NCBI GenBank assembly: GCA_018676675.1
Contig: JABHEG010000064.1
Coordinates: 90,211 to 136,392 of the forward strand
DNA from: Lentisphaerota bacterium
GTDB taxonomy: Bacteria > Verrucomicrobiota > Lentisphaeria > Oligosphaerales > JABHEG01
Reading direction: 5' to 3'
Length of the DNA stretch: 46,182 nt
Positions 36,026-44,537 of this stretch are shown here, in pieces. A program made the translations under genes and the position numbers. The notes beneath the pieces were generated by a model that saw nothing but the letters and a program-made list of their open reading frames with translations, had not been told where the DNA came from and searched no databases. Positions within the stretch are counted from its first letter, which is position 1, and each line of letters begins with the position of its first letter.

Positions 36026-36406
36026 TCAGGAGCGCGGCGTGTCCGCGCCGGATGCGGGCCATGGTCCGGCCGGGCGAGCCGTGCGCAGATGAGCCACGCC
36101 AACCAGGGCAAGGACGGCCCCGACGAGATGGTGCAGATAGGACAGAATCGCAGTCAGGCTGACCAACGTTAGTCTGCCCTGCGCCACTAAGCAAAAGGGG
36201 TAGATGCCGACGGATTTTCCTGCGGCCAGTCGGTCCATCAAGAGGCGTTCGCCAGATCCGAGCACCCAGGAAACCAACGGCCACAACACCAGCGCTACGC
36301 CCAACCACAACAGGCCGGGGTCGCGGAGGGATCGGTACTTCGTGAGCAAGATCCCCGCGATCCCAATCACGACGAGGCAGTTCAGCACGATCAGCACTCC
36401 TGTCAT
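36026..36406 (-). CDS. Small membrane protein, three to four helices
   Basis: 126 residues with AAGGAG 8 bases before ATG 36406. Hydrophobic segments near 3-21, 31-49 and 76-106 (the last perhaps two helices). A central SGERLLMDRLAAGKSVGIYP is polar. No family recognised. It lies 82 bases after the LamG-like gene and 136 bases before the next gene of the minus-strand cluster. Confidence 0.62.
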   Translation of the reverse strand: MTGVLIVLNCLVVIGIAGILLTKYRSLRDPGLLWLGVALVLWPLVSWVLGSGERLLMDRLAAGKSVGIYPFCLVAQGRLTLVSLTAILSYLHHLVGAVLALVGVAHLRTARPAGPWPASGADTPRS

Positions 36407-36488
36407 CGATGGACTCCTTCCTGGCCCGATTCGGACCGAACGTTCAACACTGTGCTCTGCTGCTCCGGCCCTGTGGGGGCCGCAGCAG

Positions 36489-37718
36489 CTACTGTTGGGC
36501 TTCGCGGCTTTCCCCTAATCTCCGCAGAATCCCGTCAGGCTCAGGTCCGCCAAGCTCTGCGATTTCTCCCTCTGTCATTGCATAGTTGCGCAACTGGAGG
36601 CTGCTGACAAAGAGGTAGCCAGTCTCGTTGTCATCCGTGAAGAGCAGACTGACTGGGCGAATGGCATGCCGCCCATCGATCGGGTGACGAACGTACTTGC
36701 CATCAGCGAACGTCATCTCGCCCACTTGCTGGACTCCCACGCGCTTCCCGTCGATATACTTGAAGTAGTTGTCGCCCGCCTTGGTCAGATCAACGACAAT
36801 GGCAACGCGATGCCAGGTATTGCGCTTCAGCTCATTCCCTTCCCCGCCATAGGCTCCCCGGATCCCCATCCCGATCTTCCCATCCTTGCCTCGGTGGAAG
36901 CAGGCCTCCGCATCGTTGATGGACAAGTGCCAGGTCTGATGCAGAGCCCACCACACGTGAGGTAGGCCATCCTCCGGAATAAGCAGGTCGCATATCAAGG
37001 TGTACTGGTTAAGGAAGCACCCTCCTCCGTTGGGCTCGGGGTCAGTCGTCATCTCGAGCCCTGAATCCAGAGAATAGCCCAAGGTGTGCAGCACCCCAAC
37101 ATCGCGTCCAAGCACCGGCAAACCGAAGTCGGATGCCCTCCCGAACTTCGTTTTCGCCTTTGATTGGTCGTCAGCCTTGGGATCGTGGTAGCGGAGAGCG
37201 TGTCCCGTGGTCGCACGCAGGTCGCCCTGCTCGAAATCCCATTGGCCAAGAACGCGTCTGACGGGTTCGGACGACGTCTCCCGTGCGGGAGCCGGCCGAA
37301 GAGCGTTCACATGCTCAGCAGGCAGACACCAGTCCGGGTTCGCCTGACACTGTCGCCACAGCATTTCACCCTCCATAGACCTGCCGCGTTGACGCTTGAC
37401 CGACCAGCCGTGAAGGCTTTGCACCACCGCAAAGTCGCGGCAGTGTCCAGCAAATCGCTCGTCTTGCAGCTTCATAAGGACATTCAGGAGCTCCGCAGCT
37501 TCCCGCAGCTGCCCTTCGGCGCCATGGAAATTGCCCTTCCTGAACAGAACTTGACCTGATTTCCACAGTTCCCGTACACGAGCGAATGTCTTCGTGGCGT
37601 TCACCGGGCCAGCTTCCGGATCAACAGCCCCGACGGGCAAGGCAAGGAGGAACACGAGTAGACTTACAGCGCAACCAGTCGCACGCCTTGACCGAGCCTG
37701 TCTGTGGCAAACACGCAT
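36489..37718 (-). CDS. Exported protein with helical N-terminus and LamG-like C-terminal domain
   Basis: 409 residues; GGAAGGAAAA precedes ATG 37718. Signal peptide about 1-31 (LLVFLLALPVGAV). Residues 40-110 look like TPR-type helices (ARVRELWKSGQVLFRKGNFHGAEGQLREAAELL). From about 155 a LamG/concanavalin-like sandwich begins (LGQWDFEQGDLRATTGHALRYHD), with NTWHRVAIVVDL near 315 and FVSSLQLRNYAMTEGEIAELGGP at the end, the classic finish of LamG jelly-roll domains. Such domains bind sugars or proteins. It is the largest member of the minus-strand cluster of unknown genes. Confidence 0.75.
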   Translation of the reverse strand: MRVCHRQARSRRATGCAVSLLVFLLALPVGAVDPEAGPVNATKTFARVRELWKSGQVLFRKGNFHGAEGQLREAAELLNVLMKLQDERFAGHCRDFAVVQSLHGWSVKRQRGRSMEGEMLWRQCQANPDWCLPAEHVNALRPAPARETSSEPVRRVLGQWDFEQGDLRATTGHALRYHDPKADDQSKAKTKFGRASDFGLPVLGRDVGVLHTLGYSLDSGLEMTTDPEPNGGGCFLNQYTLICDLLIPEDGLPHVWWALHQTWHLSINDAEACFHRGKDGKIGMGIRGAYGGEGNELKRNTWHRVAIVVDLTKAGDNYFKYIDGKRVGVQQVGEMTFADGKYVRHPIDGRHAIRPVSLLFTDDNETGYLFVSSLQLRNYAMTEGEIAELGGPEPDGILRRLGESREAQQ

Positions 37719-37798
37719 CCTGGTTTTCCTTCCGTGGTCAATAGCGTTCTATAGCGAGACCATGGGGTTCGGCATCCCATCGCCATCGCTCCCTTGAC

Positions 37799-38054
37799 CT
37801 ACCAGCCCATCTGCTTCTTCACACCCGCAGCCTGTTTCTCAGGCATGGACTCAAGGGCGGCCCGGACCATGTAGTTGCCCTGGACGACAGTCCCAGCCCG
37901 GTACATCCAATCGCGTACGTCCCCTTTCGAGAAGGTGTAGCTGTCCTTCCATTTGACGCACTTGACGGTCGTCGGCTCACTTGCGATCGTGCAGGCATAC
38001 GGTTCGGCACATACTCCCCACGACCATGCTCACGAGCATCTTCTCCAGCCTCAT
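37799..38054 (-). pseudogene. Small exported-protein gene split by a one-base frameshift
   Basis: ATG 38054 has AAGGAGAGG about 5-8 bases upstream and starts MRLEKMLVSMVVG, a short signal-like segment. The frame stops after 25 residues, but a second frame continues as CAEPYACTIASEPTTVKC...KDSYTFSKGDVRDWMYRAGTVVQGNYMVRAALES...QMGW and stops at 37799. Removing one G from the GGGG run (38016-38019) joins them into an 84-residue protein. The second frame has no start codon of its own near its beginning. It could be a sequencing or assembly error, a decayed gene or slippage. It begins 35 bases after the zinc-finger gene, so it belongs to the same run. Family unknown. Confidence 0.6.
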
Positions 38055-38089
38055 CCGTCCTCTCCTTCTTCCGTACCTGGTTGTGCCAG

Positions 38090-38629
38090 TCATTTCATTT
38101 CCCCACGACACCGAGGGCAGAATGACGACCAGCATTTCTCATGCACCACTGCAGCGCAGTTTGCGCAACAGCGGAAGACCTCGTCCGAGGTCATTCCCAT
38201 CTTACAGATCTGGCAGCGGGTATCGGGTGTCGGCGGAACGCTCTGCACTTGCGGTTCTGCCGGGTTCTTGAGCACCTCGATCGCACCCGCTTTGCCCGCG
38301 AGAACTTGAGCCCCGTACCAGACGTCGTGCAGCATTTCTCGCAGAACGCCGAGGATCAAGGCGCTGGCCCCAAGCCGTGACGCCCGGGCCCAGAGGCCCC
38401 CGTCGGCGCCCAACACCCCGGCCAGCAACGCGTATGCTGCACTCAAGAGAGCCATGCCGATGACGGCGCCGGAAACGGCCTTGAAGAACGCATCGATCTT
38501 CGCGGTGCCCGGCCGCCACAGCACACCGCAGTAGGTGCACCGCCGGTCAGGAGGCATCGACCAATGGTCCCTGCGTCGAACAGCCTCCTGGCGTTCCTCA
38601 CTGCCGCACAGTGGACACGTCAGCCTCAC
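38090..38629 (-). CDS. Membrane protein with N-terminal zinc ribbon and C-terminal RING-like zinc domain
   Basis: 179 residues from GTG 38629, which has GGAGG six bases upstream; a TTG at 38659 would add ten residues. The N-terminus has CPLC (C5, C8) and CTYC (C31, C34), a zinc ribbon. Two hydrophobic segments follow (about 52-75 and 84-100). The C-terminus has C139-x2-C142, C154/C155-x2-C158, H163-x2-C166-W, then C171-x2-C174, an eight-ligand cross-brace-like pattern with D-E-V-x-x-C and H-x-x-C-W, close to prokaryotic RING finger family 1. In bacteria such domains are mostly of unknown role; ubiquitin-ligase activity should not be assumed. It is the first gene of the minus-strand cluster. 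Confidence 0.72.
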   Translation of the reverse strand: MRLTCPLCGSEERQEAVRRRDHWSMPPDRRCTYCGVLWRPGTAKIDAFFKAVSGAVIGMALLSAAYALLAGVLGADGGLWARASRLGASALILGVLREMLHDVWYGAQVLAGKAGAIEVLKNPAEPQVQSVPPTPDTRCQICKMGMTSDEVFRCCANCAAVVHEKCWSSFCPRCRGEMK

Positions 38630-39133
38630 CACTTGCCTCCATTTGGGACGTGGGCCCAACGGCTATGCCGGTTTCGGCTGGTAAGTCACACGCACATAAC
38701 ACGGCAAGAATTGCTGAACCAAGCGGAATGAGGATCTCAGCCATGGTGTGCCTGTCAATGTGCCCATCACACATGCCGCCTGAACACCATCGTCATCTCA
38801 AACTACCCGCATTCGGCCCACAAATCAATCACAATCTGGCATGCCTCACAATCCCTTCATGTTTAGCTTCAGGTAGATACGTTTCTTGATCTGCCAAACT
38901 TATGTAAACACGTGCAGAATGCCCGTGGTTTCGTCTGGGACAATCTTCAGAGCTCTTCGCGTCACTAAGTCAGTGTCTCCGTTTTGCCTTGGTCCGAAGG
39001 CTTCGGGCTCTGGAGGCATCCCCGCCCGTTGAACCGGAGTAGTGCGGCCAGGCCGACCGCGTTTCCCGGGATCGCTCGGACCAACAGTCGGCTATAGTAG
39101 CGCCGAACGCTTAACCCTCGGAGGAACGATGCG
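38630..39133. other. Divergent intergenic region, 504 bases, AT-richer than surroundings
   Basis: Lies between the divergent zinc-finger gene (minus) and the large barrel gene (plus), so it should hold both promoters. Bases about 38690-38900 are visibly richer in A and T than the flanks. TATAGT at about 39094 is a possible -10 box for the plus gene but I see no convincing -35. No open frame, repeat or hairpin stands out. Confidence 0.45.
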
Positions 39134-42100
39134 ATGACACCGAAGCGTCTCTGCTCTGCCATGGTGTGCTTGGTTGGCCTGCATGTAGTCTGTGCCTGGG
39201 GGGCGGAGACACCCGACGTGACGATGTCAGTCGTGGCAGAATGGGGCTGGGGTGGCGCACAGGACTGGAAAGGAACGGTGGACGTTGAGGGAGGCACGAT
39301 CGTGCGTGCCGAAGGCTATCTGATGGATCCCGGGGAGAAGGGGGTGTTCGAGGTTACTCCACACGCATTCGGGGTCGATTGTTTCACTGCCGGTCTCACC
39401 GATGGCGCGTGCTTCTCCGTGCGTGGACCGTTGTCGGCAGAGGTGGTGTTGCAGTTGGGGCCCAAGCCGGTGCGCTTTCGTCTGAGCGACATCTTGGCGG
39501 AGAGACAGACATTCGTCGTGACCGAGGAGGGCTGCAAAGTCGTGGTGTCACGGGATCCGAGGGATTCGCTGCGCTTGGTGCCGATGTGTGAGGACCTGGT
39601 ACTCACGCCTGGGGAGAAGATCCCATTGCGGGTCATTCCGAACCCAATCACGGACGACGGCAAAGATGTGGCGGTAAGCCTGAGTCTGACTATCGATGGC
39701 GGCTCCGCGCAGGCGTTCAAGGCTGTGATTCAGCAAGGCAAGCCGACGGAGTGGGAAGTGGCCGTCCGAGCCCCCCGGACGGAGGGTGCGTGCAGCCTTA
39801 TCGCAGAGGCGAAGGGCTCGGGATTGGACTCCGCTCGAGCACGCCTGGATGTCGTGGTTGTCGATCCCGACGCGCCTCCAGAGCGACCGGCGGCACTGGA
39901 ACGCCGGCTCGTCGATCGCATCGATTGCACCGACCCGGAGGACCGCCACGCCTATTTAGGCGATCCGGGAACTACCATGAAAACGCTTCCTCTCGGTCCA
40001 TGCCGCGTCACGTCCACGAAAGGGCGTCCCGCCGGCAACCGAACCGACACACACGGGCACATGGGATGGTTTGCCTACCGACTGGAAGTCCAGAATGCCG
40101 GACGTTGTCACATCATGGAGATGGCTTATCCGGATGACGGGTGGCGCACGGTCGGTGTCTCCATCTTCGAACCCAATGCCGTTGGCAAACTCGCGCCCGT
40201 CCAGTTGGACTCCGGCTTCCACACCGGCGGGGAGCACCGCACGGCAAGCAAGCCTGCTGCCCACTCCCTCATTTTCTGGCCGCGAACGCGTGAGCCCATC
40301 GTGCTGGTGACGAACCAGCAGGACGGCGCCGATGCCGCCGTCTCGGAGATCCGGCTGTACGAGGCAGCAAAAGGCCTTCCTGCTCTGCGTGTCCGGGCTC
40401 CCGCCTCCGGGCCCCAGCGGCTGCTGGGCATCTACTATGAGGAACCCAAGGTCGTCGAGAACTTCGGGGGCGTCGAGGTTGAAGCAGGCGGAAGGAGCCT
40501 GGCAGACTGGCGTACGTTCTACGATGCCGGACGCCACCTGGTTGACTACATGACGTACGTCGGCATGAATGCCGTGCTACTGATGAGTCATGGCTACCAG
40601 AGCACCCTCTATCCCACCGCCCTCACGGGGCATGTGCATCGCTACGACAAATGGAACCTGTTCCCGGATGGCCGGGATCCGTTTCAGAAGGATCTTCTGG
40701 AACTGTACTGCCGACTCTTTGAGCGCGATGGGCTGTACCTGATCCCGAGCATTGATTTTGAGCAGCTCATTCCACAGCTCGAGGCCACACGCAGTTCCGG
40801 TGAGACCGGCCTGGCTGACATCGATCTGGTGCGGAATGATGGCGTCAACTCCAGCGCTTTCTGGAGTCGCGGAACGGGGCGCAATCGCCTTTCACCACAC
40901 TACAACCCCCTCCACCCCGCCGTACAACAGGCCATGGTTGACATCGTTTCGGAGGCGGCCCGCCGGTACGCGGAACACCGGTCTTTCGCCGGGATTGCCA
41001 TCCAGCACCGCGGCTTGGCTTTCGTTCAATATCCGGGACTGGAGTACGGATACGGCGACTACACGATCCGTCTGTTCGAAGGGGAGACGGGGCGGAAGAT
41101 CCCGATCAGAGGCGACGATCCGGATCGCTTCATGAAACGCTACGAGTGGCTTCTCAAGCATGCTCGAACCGAATGGGTTGATTGGCGTTGCCGGAAGCTG
41201 CATGGCCTGATGCTGACCCTGCGTGACGCCATGCGTGAAGCCCGGTCGGACCTTACCCTTCACGTCGCCTACATGAATACGTTCCAGTCCATCCTGGTTA
41301 CCGACGATGCCCGGGACTGGTACGCCTCGGGGAAGTCCCTACACGAGCTTTTCCGTGTGAAGGGACTGGATCCGGCATTGTACATGAACGACGATGGGAT
41401 CGTTGTCACCCGCCCCGTGCGGCAGGGCCCACAGTCGCGCTATGTCCGTAAGTATGGCGAGAAGCGAGGCCCGATCGCACGCGATCTGCAGCTTTCCGGC
41501 GAGGTCAACCGCCTTTACTCCAGGGGTCCCCGTTCAGCCGCATTGACTTTCCATGAGTACTACGAGTCACGCTTGCAGGACTTCGATGACGTGGCCTGGA
41601 TGCCGAGCCGCACTTGGCTGGTCGGGACGATCGCCCCCGCTGGTCGCAACAATTTGGAGCGCTACGCAAGCTGGATGGCGGGCTTCGACCCCAGCACTAT
41701 CTTTGACGGCGGCTGGCAAGTACCCATGGGACGCGAAACCGAAATGCGGGAATTTGCTGCCGAGTACCGGCCACTCCCGAGGCAACCGTTCGCACCGCTT
41801 CCGCTGAACCTGGAGCCCGTAGTCTGTCGGACCACCATCGCCGGCAACAGCCTGGTTTTCTACCTGGTCAACCAAGCCCCTTACCCCGTGCAGACGAGAC
41901 TGAGCCTGGATACGCAGTCAGAGATCGTCTCACTGGCGACGGGCCTGACCGTGGGGGCCGGGGCGCTGGACCTTGCGTTGCCGCCGTTTGCGCTGCGGTC
42001 ATTCCGCGCGCCATTCCCAGCCGCCATCGAAGGTGCTTCTACCTCAATCCCCGAGGACGAACGCCTCCGCCTGGAAGGAAGGGTGCAGCAACTGCAGAAC

Positions 42101-42718
42101 AGGAAAGCGGCCTGGCTCGAGGCCATCAGCGCGGCGAAGCACGTCGAGCTGCTCCGAAGCTGTGACTTCACGGATGCACCACTTGACCAGCTCCCGACCG
42201 GCTGGCGACCGCACCCGAAGGACAGCACGGCCTGGACGGTCGTAGATGACGACGAACATGGCCGGGCCCTTTCAATCGAGTCTACCGGCGACCGCCTCCA
42301 CATCAACGGCCCGCCGTTCGATCCCGGACCCCATCAGGCAATCCAAGTCACGGCCCACCTGCGCGGCACCCGCAAGACCCGGGCACGACTGTTCGTTACC
42401 GGCAATGTGGATGGGACCTTCTGGTCGGCCCAGACCGAAGTCGCGCTGACTCCGCAACCCCGGCCCGTCGTCCTTACCATACCCGAGCTCCCACCGGGTC
42501 AGAAGCGCACCTTCTCCGTCCGGGTGGACATTATGAGAGCGGGTAAGCTCTGGCTCCACGGATTCACTGTGGCCCCGGCGACCATCGATCCGCAAGTTGG
42601 GTCCAGGATTCTCACGACGATTGACCAAGCCGGTTTCGCGTTGGCTGAGAAACACTATGCACAGCTGGAGCGCCTTCTCGACTCGTATTGGGGCAAAGCA
42701 GCGCTCAGGGAACAATGA
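39134..42718 (+). CDS. Large exported TIM-barrel protein, glycoside-hydrolase-like
   Basis: 1194 residues; GGAGGAAC lies about 10 bases before ATG 39134 (a nearby ATG at 39129 is out of frame). Signal peptide about 1-24 (VVCAWGAE). Beta-sandwich regions (30-230 and 260-430) precede a TIM-barrel-like part (about 450-830): VDYMTYVGMNAVLLMSHG, FERDGLYLIPSIDFEQ, LHPAVQQAMVDIVSEAARRYAEH, FAGIAIQHRG, and WVDWRCRKLHGLMLTLRDAMREA. These resemble GHL10 or GH42-type barrels, but I cannot place the acid/base pair. A helix (970-1000) and a CBM-like jelly roll (about 1010-1160, PTGWRPHPKDSTAWTVVDDD) end the protein. Substrate unknown. Confidence 0.68.
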   Translation: MTPKRLCSAMVCLVGLHVVCAWGAETPDVTMSVVAEWGWGGAQDWKGTVDVEGGTIVRAEGYLMDPGEKGVFEVTPHAFGVDCFTAGLTDGACFSVRGPLSAEVVLQLGPKPVRFRLSDILAERQTFVVTEEGCKVVVSRDPRDSLRLVPMCEDLVLTPGEKIPLRVIPNPITDDGKDVAVSLSLTIDGGSAQAFKAVIQQGKPTEWEVAVRAPRTEGACSLIAEAKGSGLDSARARLDVVVVDPDAPPERPAALERRLVDRIDCTDPEDRHAYLGDPGTTMKTLPLGPCRVTSTKGRPAGNRTDTHGHMGWFAYRLEVQNAGRCHIMEMAYPDDGWRTVGVSIFEPNAVGKLAPVQLDSGFHTGGEHRTASKPAAHSLIFWPRTREPIVLVTNQQDGADAAVSEIRLYEAAKGLPALRVRAPASGPQRLLGIYYEEPKVVENFGGVEVEAGGRSLADWRTFYDAGRHLVDYMTYVGMNAVLLMSHGYQSTLYPTALTGHVHRYDKWNLFPDGRDPFQKDLLELYCRLFERDGLYLIPSIDFEQLIPQLEATRSSGETGLADIDLVRNDGVNSSAFWSRGTGRNRLSPHYNPLHPAVQQAMVDIVSEAARRYAEHRSFAGIAIQHRGLAFVQYPGLEYGYGDYTIRLFEGETGRKIPIRGDDPDRFMKRYEWLLKHARTEWVDWRCRKLHGLMLTLRDAMREARSDLTLHVAYMNTFQSILVTDDARDWYASGKSLHELFRVKGLDPALYMNDDGIVVTRPVRQGPQSRYVRKYGEKRGPIARDLQLSGEVNRLYSRGPRSAALTFHEYYESRLQDFDDVAWMPSRTWLVGTIAPAGRNNLERYASWMAGFDPSTIFDGGWQVPMGRETEMREFAAEYRPLPRQPFAPLPLNLEPVVCRTTIAGNSLVFYLVNQAPYPVQTRLSLDTQSEIVSLATGLTVGAGALDLALPPFALRSFRAPFPAAIEGASTSIPEDERLRLEGRVQQLQNRKAAWLEAISAAKHVELLRSCDFTDAPLDQLPTGWRPHPKDSTAWTVVDDDEHGRALSIESTGDRLHINGPPFDPGPHQAIQVTAHLRGTRKTRARLFVTGNVDGTFWSAQTEVALTPQPRPVVLTIPELPPGQKRTFSVRVDIMRAGKLWLHGFTVAPATIDPQVGSRILTTIDQAGFALAEKHYAQLERLLDSYWGKAALREQ

Positions 42719-42793
42719 GCTCCGATCCGAGACACATCCCGGCGGGCATGGCAGCCGGTTCCCGTTGTGCGTTGCCGGGAACGCCGCGTGAAC

Positions 42794-42864
42794 AGAGCCG
42801 CGACTTGCGGGAGTGGTGCCCGAGGTCACGGGCAGGTAAACCCGCTCACGCTGTGCGCGGCTCT
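42794..42864. repeat. Nested three-tier inverted repeat containing a GAGCCGCGAC repeat copy
   Basis: Three nested perfect stems: AGAGCCGCG (42794-42802) with CGCGGCTCT (42856-42864); GCGGG (42807-42811) with CCCGC (42841-42845); GCCCG (42818-42822) with CGGGC (42829-42833) around a six-base loop AGGTCA. The left arm is a copy of the repeat at 2524-2583. It lies between two co-directional genes, 76 bases after the first stop and 54 before the next start, so it may end transcription or form a structured leader. A further GGGAACCGGC-TGCCAT-GCCCGC-like sequence at about 42741-42766 on minus looks like a decayed relative of the GTGGGA element. Confidence 0.68.
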
Positions 42865-42917
42865 GCCGGGAATGCTGCTCGAACACAATGGTGACTCACA
42901 GAAGCGAGGAGGCCGCG

Positions 42918-44354
42918 ATGGATCGGTTGCGTTGGCTTAAGTGGGCCCATGAAAACGGCGTTGAGACTGCATGTATGGCAAGGCAACGCATTCTCGACTA
43001 CGAACCATGCCATGTACGGTACCAATTCGGGCACTACCCCACCCGCAAGCCGTACCATCCCACGGACGAGGATTGGCATCTACTTGACCTGTACGCGGAA
43101 TGGGGCAGAGGCGTCGTACACCTGTGGTACTGGAACGAATGGTGCGGGGTCCATGGCAAGGGCGTATTCGACGCGATCAACGAGCCGGGATTGCGACGTT
43201 TCCTCGACGAAGCGCACCGCCGGGATCTCAGAGTCATTTCCTACGTATCTCCCGGCTACCTCGACGTCTCCAACATCGACCATCACCCCGAATGGAGCCG
43301 GGGGAGCGGGCATCTCGTGGAGCTCAGCTGCGACTTCGATCGGCTCTGTCCGGGCAGTCCCGGTTGGCGCCGTTACTTCCTGCGCGGAATCGACAAGCTG
43401 CTCGACGACTATGGCTTCGACGGCATCTACTGGGACGGTGGAATCGGGCCGCACATGCCGGGGTGCGCGAACCCCGAGAACGATGGGCATGTGCATTTCG
43501 CGGAAGCTGATCCACACGCCCTGCCGCAGGGCGATACTCGGGACGCCCTCGACAGAGCTTTCTTCGCGCTGTGGAACGACCTGCTGTGCGAGATGTACAC
43601 CAAAGTCAGGCTGCGGGGAGGCGTAACGGTGGCCCACATCGGCGGAGACCGACCACCACCGTTCGAAGACCGCTGCTGGGACTACTTGCTGCTGGGCGAA
43701 GGTATCCCGGATGTGCTGGCCTCAGTCGAGAAGACCAAGACCTATCCCCCCTACGTTCTGCGCTTCAACGACTGGAGTCGACTCATCACCAACTGGGATC
43801 AGAGGGATCTGACCCCCGACTTGGCGCGCGTGCCCGAAATCGAGCACCTGTCCATGGCCGCCGCGATTCCGTACCTGCAGTTCCCGTGGCTTGAGGACGG
43901 GTGCTACGGCGAAAAGGAGAGCATGTTCGACATCCCCGGCACCTCCTGGAAACAGACGTACGATCACTGGACGGAGTGGATGAAGGCGCAGGACAAGGCG
44001 GGACTTGCGCCACTGGGCAACGCCAGTTGGGCAGCCGGGCGCGAGCGATACGGTGACTATGTGCAGATGTTCCGCCGCATGACTGCACCCAACACCGTGG
44101 TCTATCTGGAAATCGCGGATCTGCCCAATGCCCCCTTCCCGACAACCGCCGGGCGCCGCCGCGTGTCACTGTTCGTGAACGACTCGCTTTGGGTCGCGAT
44201 CGGCAACCTTGAGGACCAGGCCCGATCGGCCTACGTCTCTTCGATCGACGGCTCCTCAGAAGCGGAGATCACCCTCCCTCCCGGCAGGCTGACCGTTCTT
44301 CGTTACTGGAACCCAGCTGAACTTCCTGAAGTGCTGGCGGTTGCCGACACCTGA
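42918..44354 (+). CDS. Cytoplasmic TIM-barrel glycosidase-like protein
   Basis: 478 residues from ATG 42918, chosen over 42888 because GAGGAGG lies 5 bases upstream. No signal peptide. The barrel strands are recognisable: GRGVVHLWYWNEW, LRVISYVSPGYLD, LLDDYGFDGIYWDGG (a beta-4/beta-5-type strand with an Asp typical of GH-clan D or GHL barrels), GVTVAHIGGD, and a C-terminal beta domain (RVSLFVNDSLWVAIGN). YGFDGIYWDG suggests an alpha-galactosidase-related or GHL10-type enzyme. I cannot name the substrate. It follows the exported barrel gene after 199 bases and could act on its products. Confidence 0.65.
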   Translation: MDRLRWLKWAHENGVETACMARQRILDYEPCHVRYQFGHYPTRKPYHPTDEDWHLLDLYAEWGRGVVHLWYWNEWCGVHGKGVFDAINEPGLRRFLDEAHRRDLRVISYVSPGYLDVSNIDHHPEWSRGSGHLVELSCDFDRLCPGSPGWRRYFLRGIDKLLDDYGFDGIYWDGGIGPHMPGCANPENDGHVHFAEADPHALPQGDTRDALDRAFFALWNDLLCEMYTKVRLRGGVTVAHIGGDRPPPFEDRCWDYLLLGEGIPDVLASVEKTKTYPPYVLRFNDWSRLITNWDQRDLTPDLARVPEIEHLSMAAAIPYLQFPWLEDGCYGEKESMFDIPGTSWKQTYDHWTEWMKAQDKAGLAPLGNASWAAGRERYGDYVQMFRRMTAPNTVVYLEIADLPNAPFPTTAGRRRVSLFVNDSLWVAIGNLEDQARSAYVSSIDGSSEAEITLPPGRLTVLRYWNPAELPEVLAVADT

Positions 44355-44401
44355 ACACGGTCCTCCAGGCATATCAGAGGGGTAACTGCCCAGTAGTGAA
44401 T

Positions 44402-44472
44402 CGATCGGGCCATGGCAGGCACCCCACGCTGAAGACGGCCAAACCAACGTGGGAGCGGGTGCCATCCCGCGA
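44402..44472. repeat. Pair of 25-nt GTGGGA hairpin elements
   Basis: A forward copy at 44448-44472 has arms GCGGG/CCCGC and loop TGCCAT, the same as the reverse copies near 32540. A divergent reverse copy at about 44402-44426 keeps GTGGGG, the loop-like TGCCAT and CGAT but pairs imperfectly. They lie in the 183-base gap between convergent genes ending at 44354 and 44538. Confidence 0.8.
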
Positions 44473-44537
44473 TTGAATCGTGCTCAGACGCGTTACACAA
44501 GAGGGACCGGCAGAGGAGGGGATGGTGGGGCTGCCGG

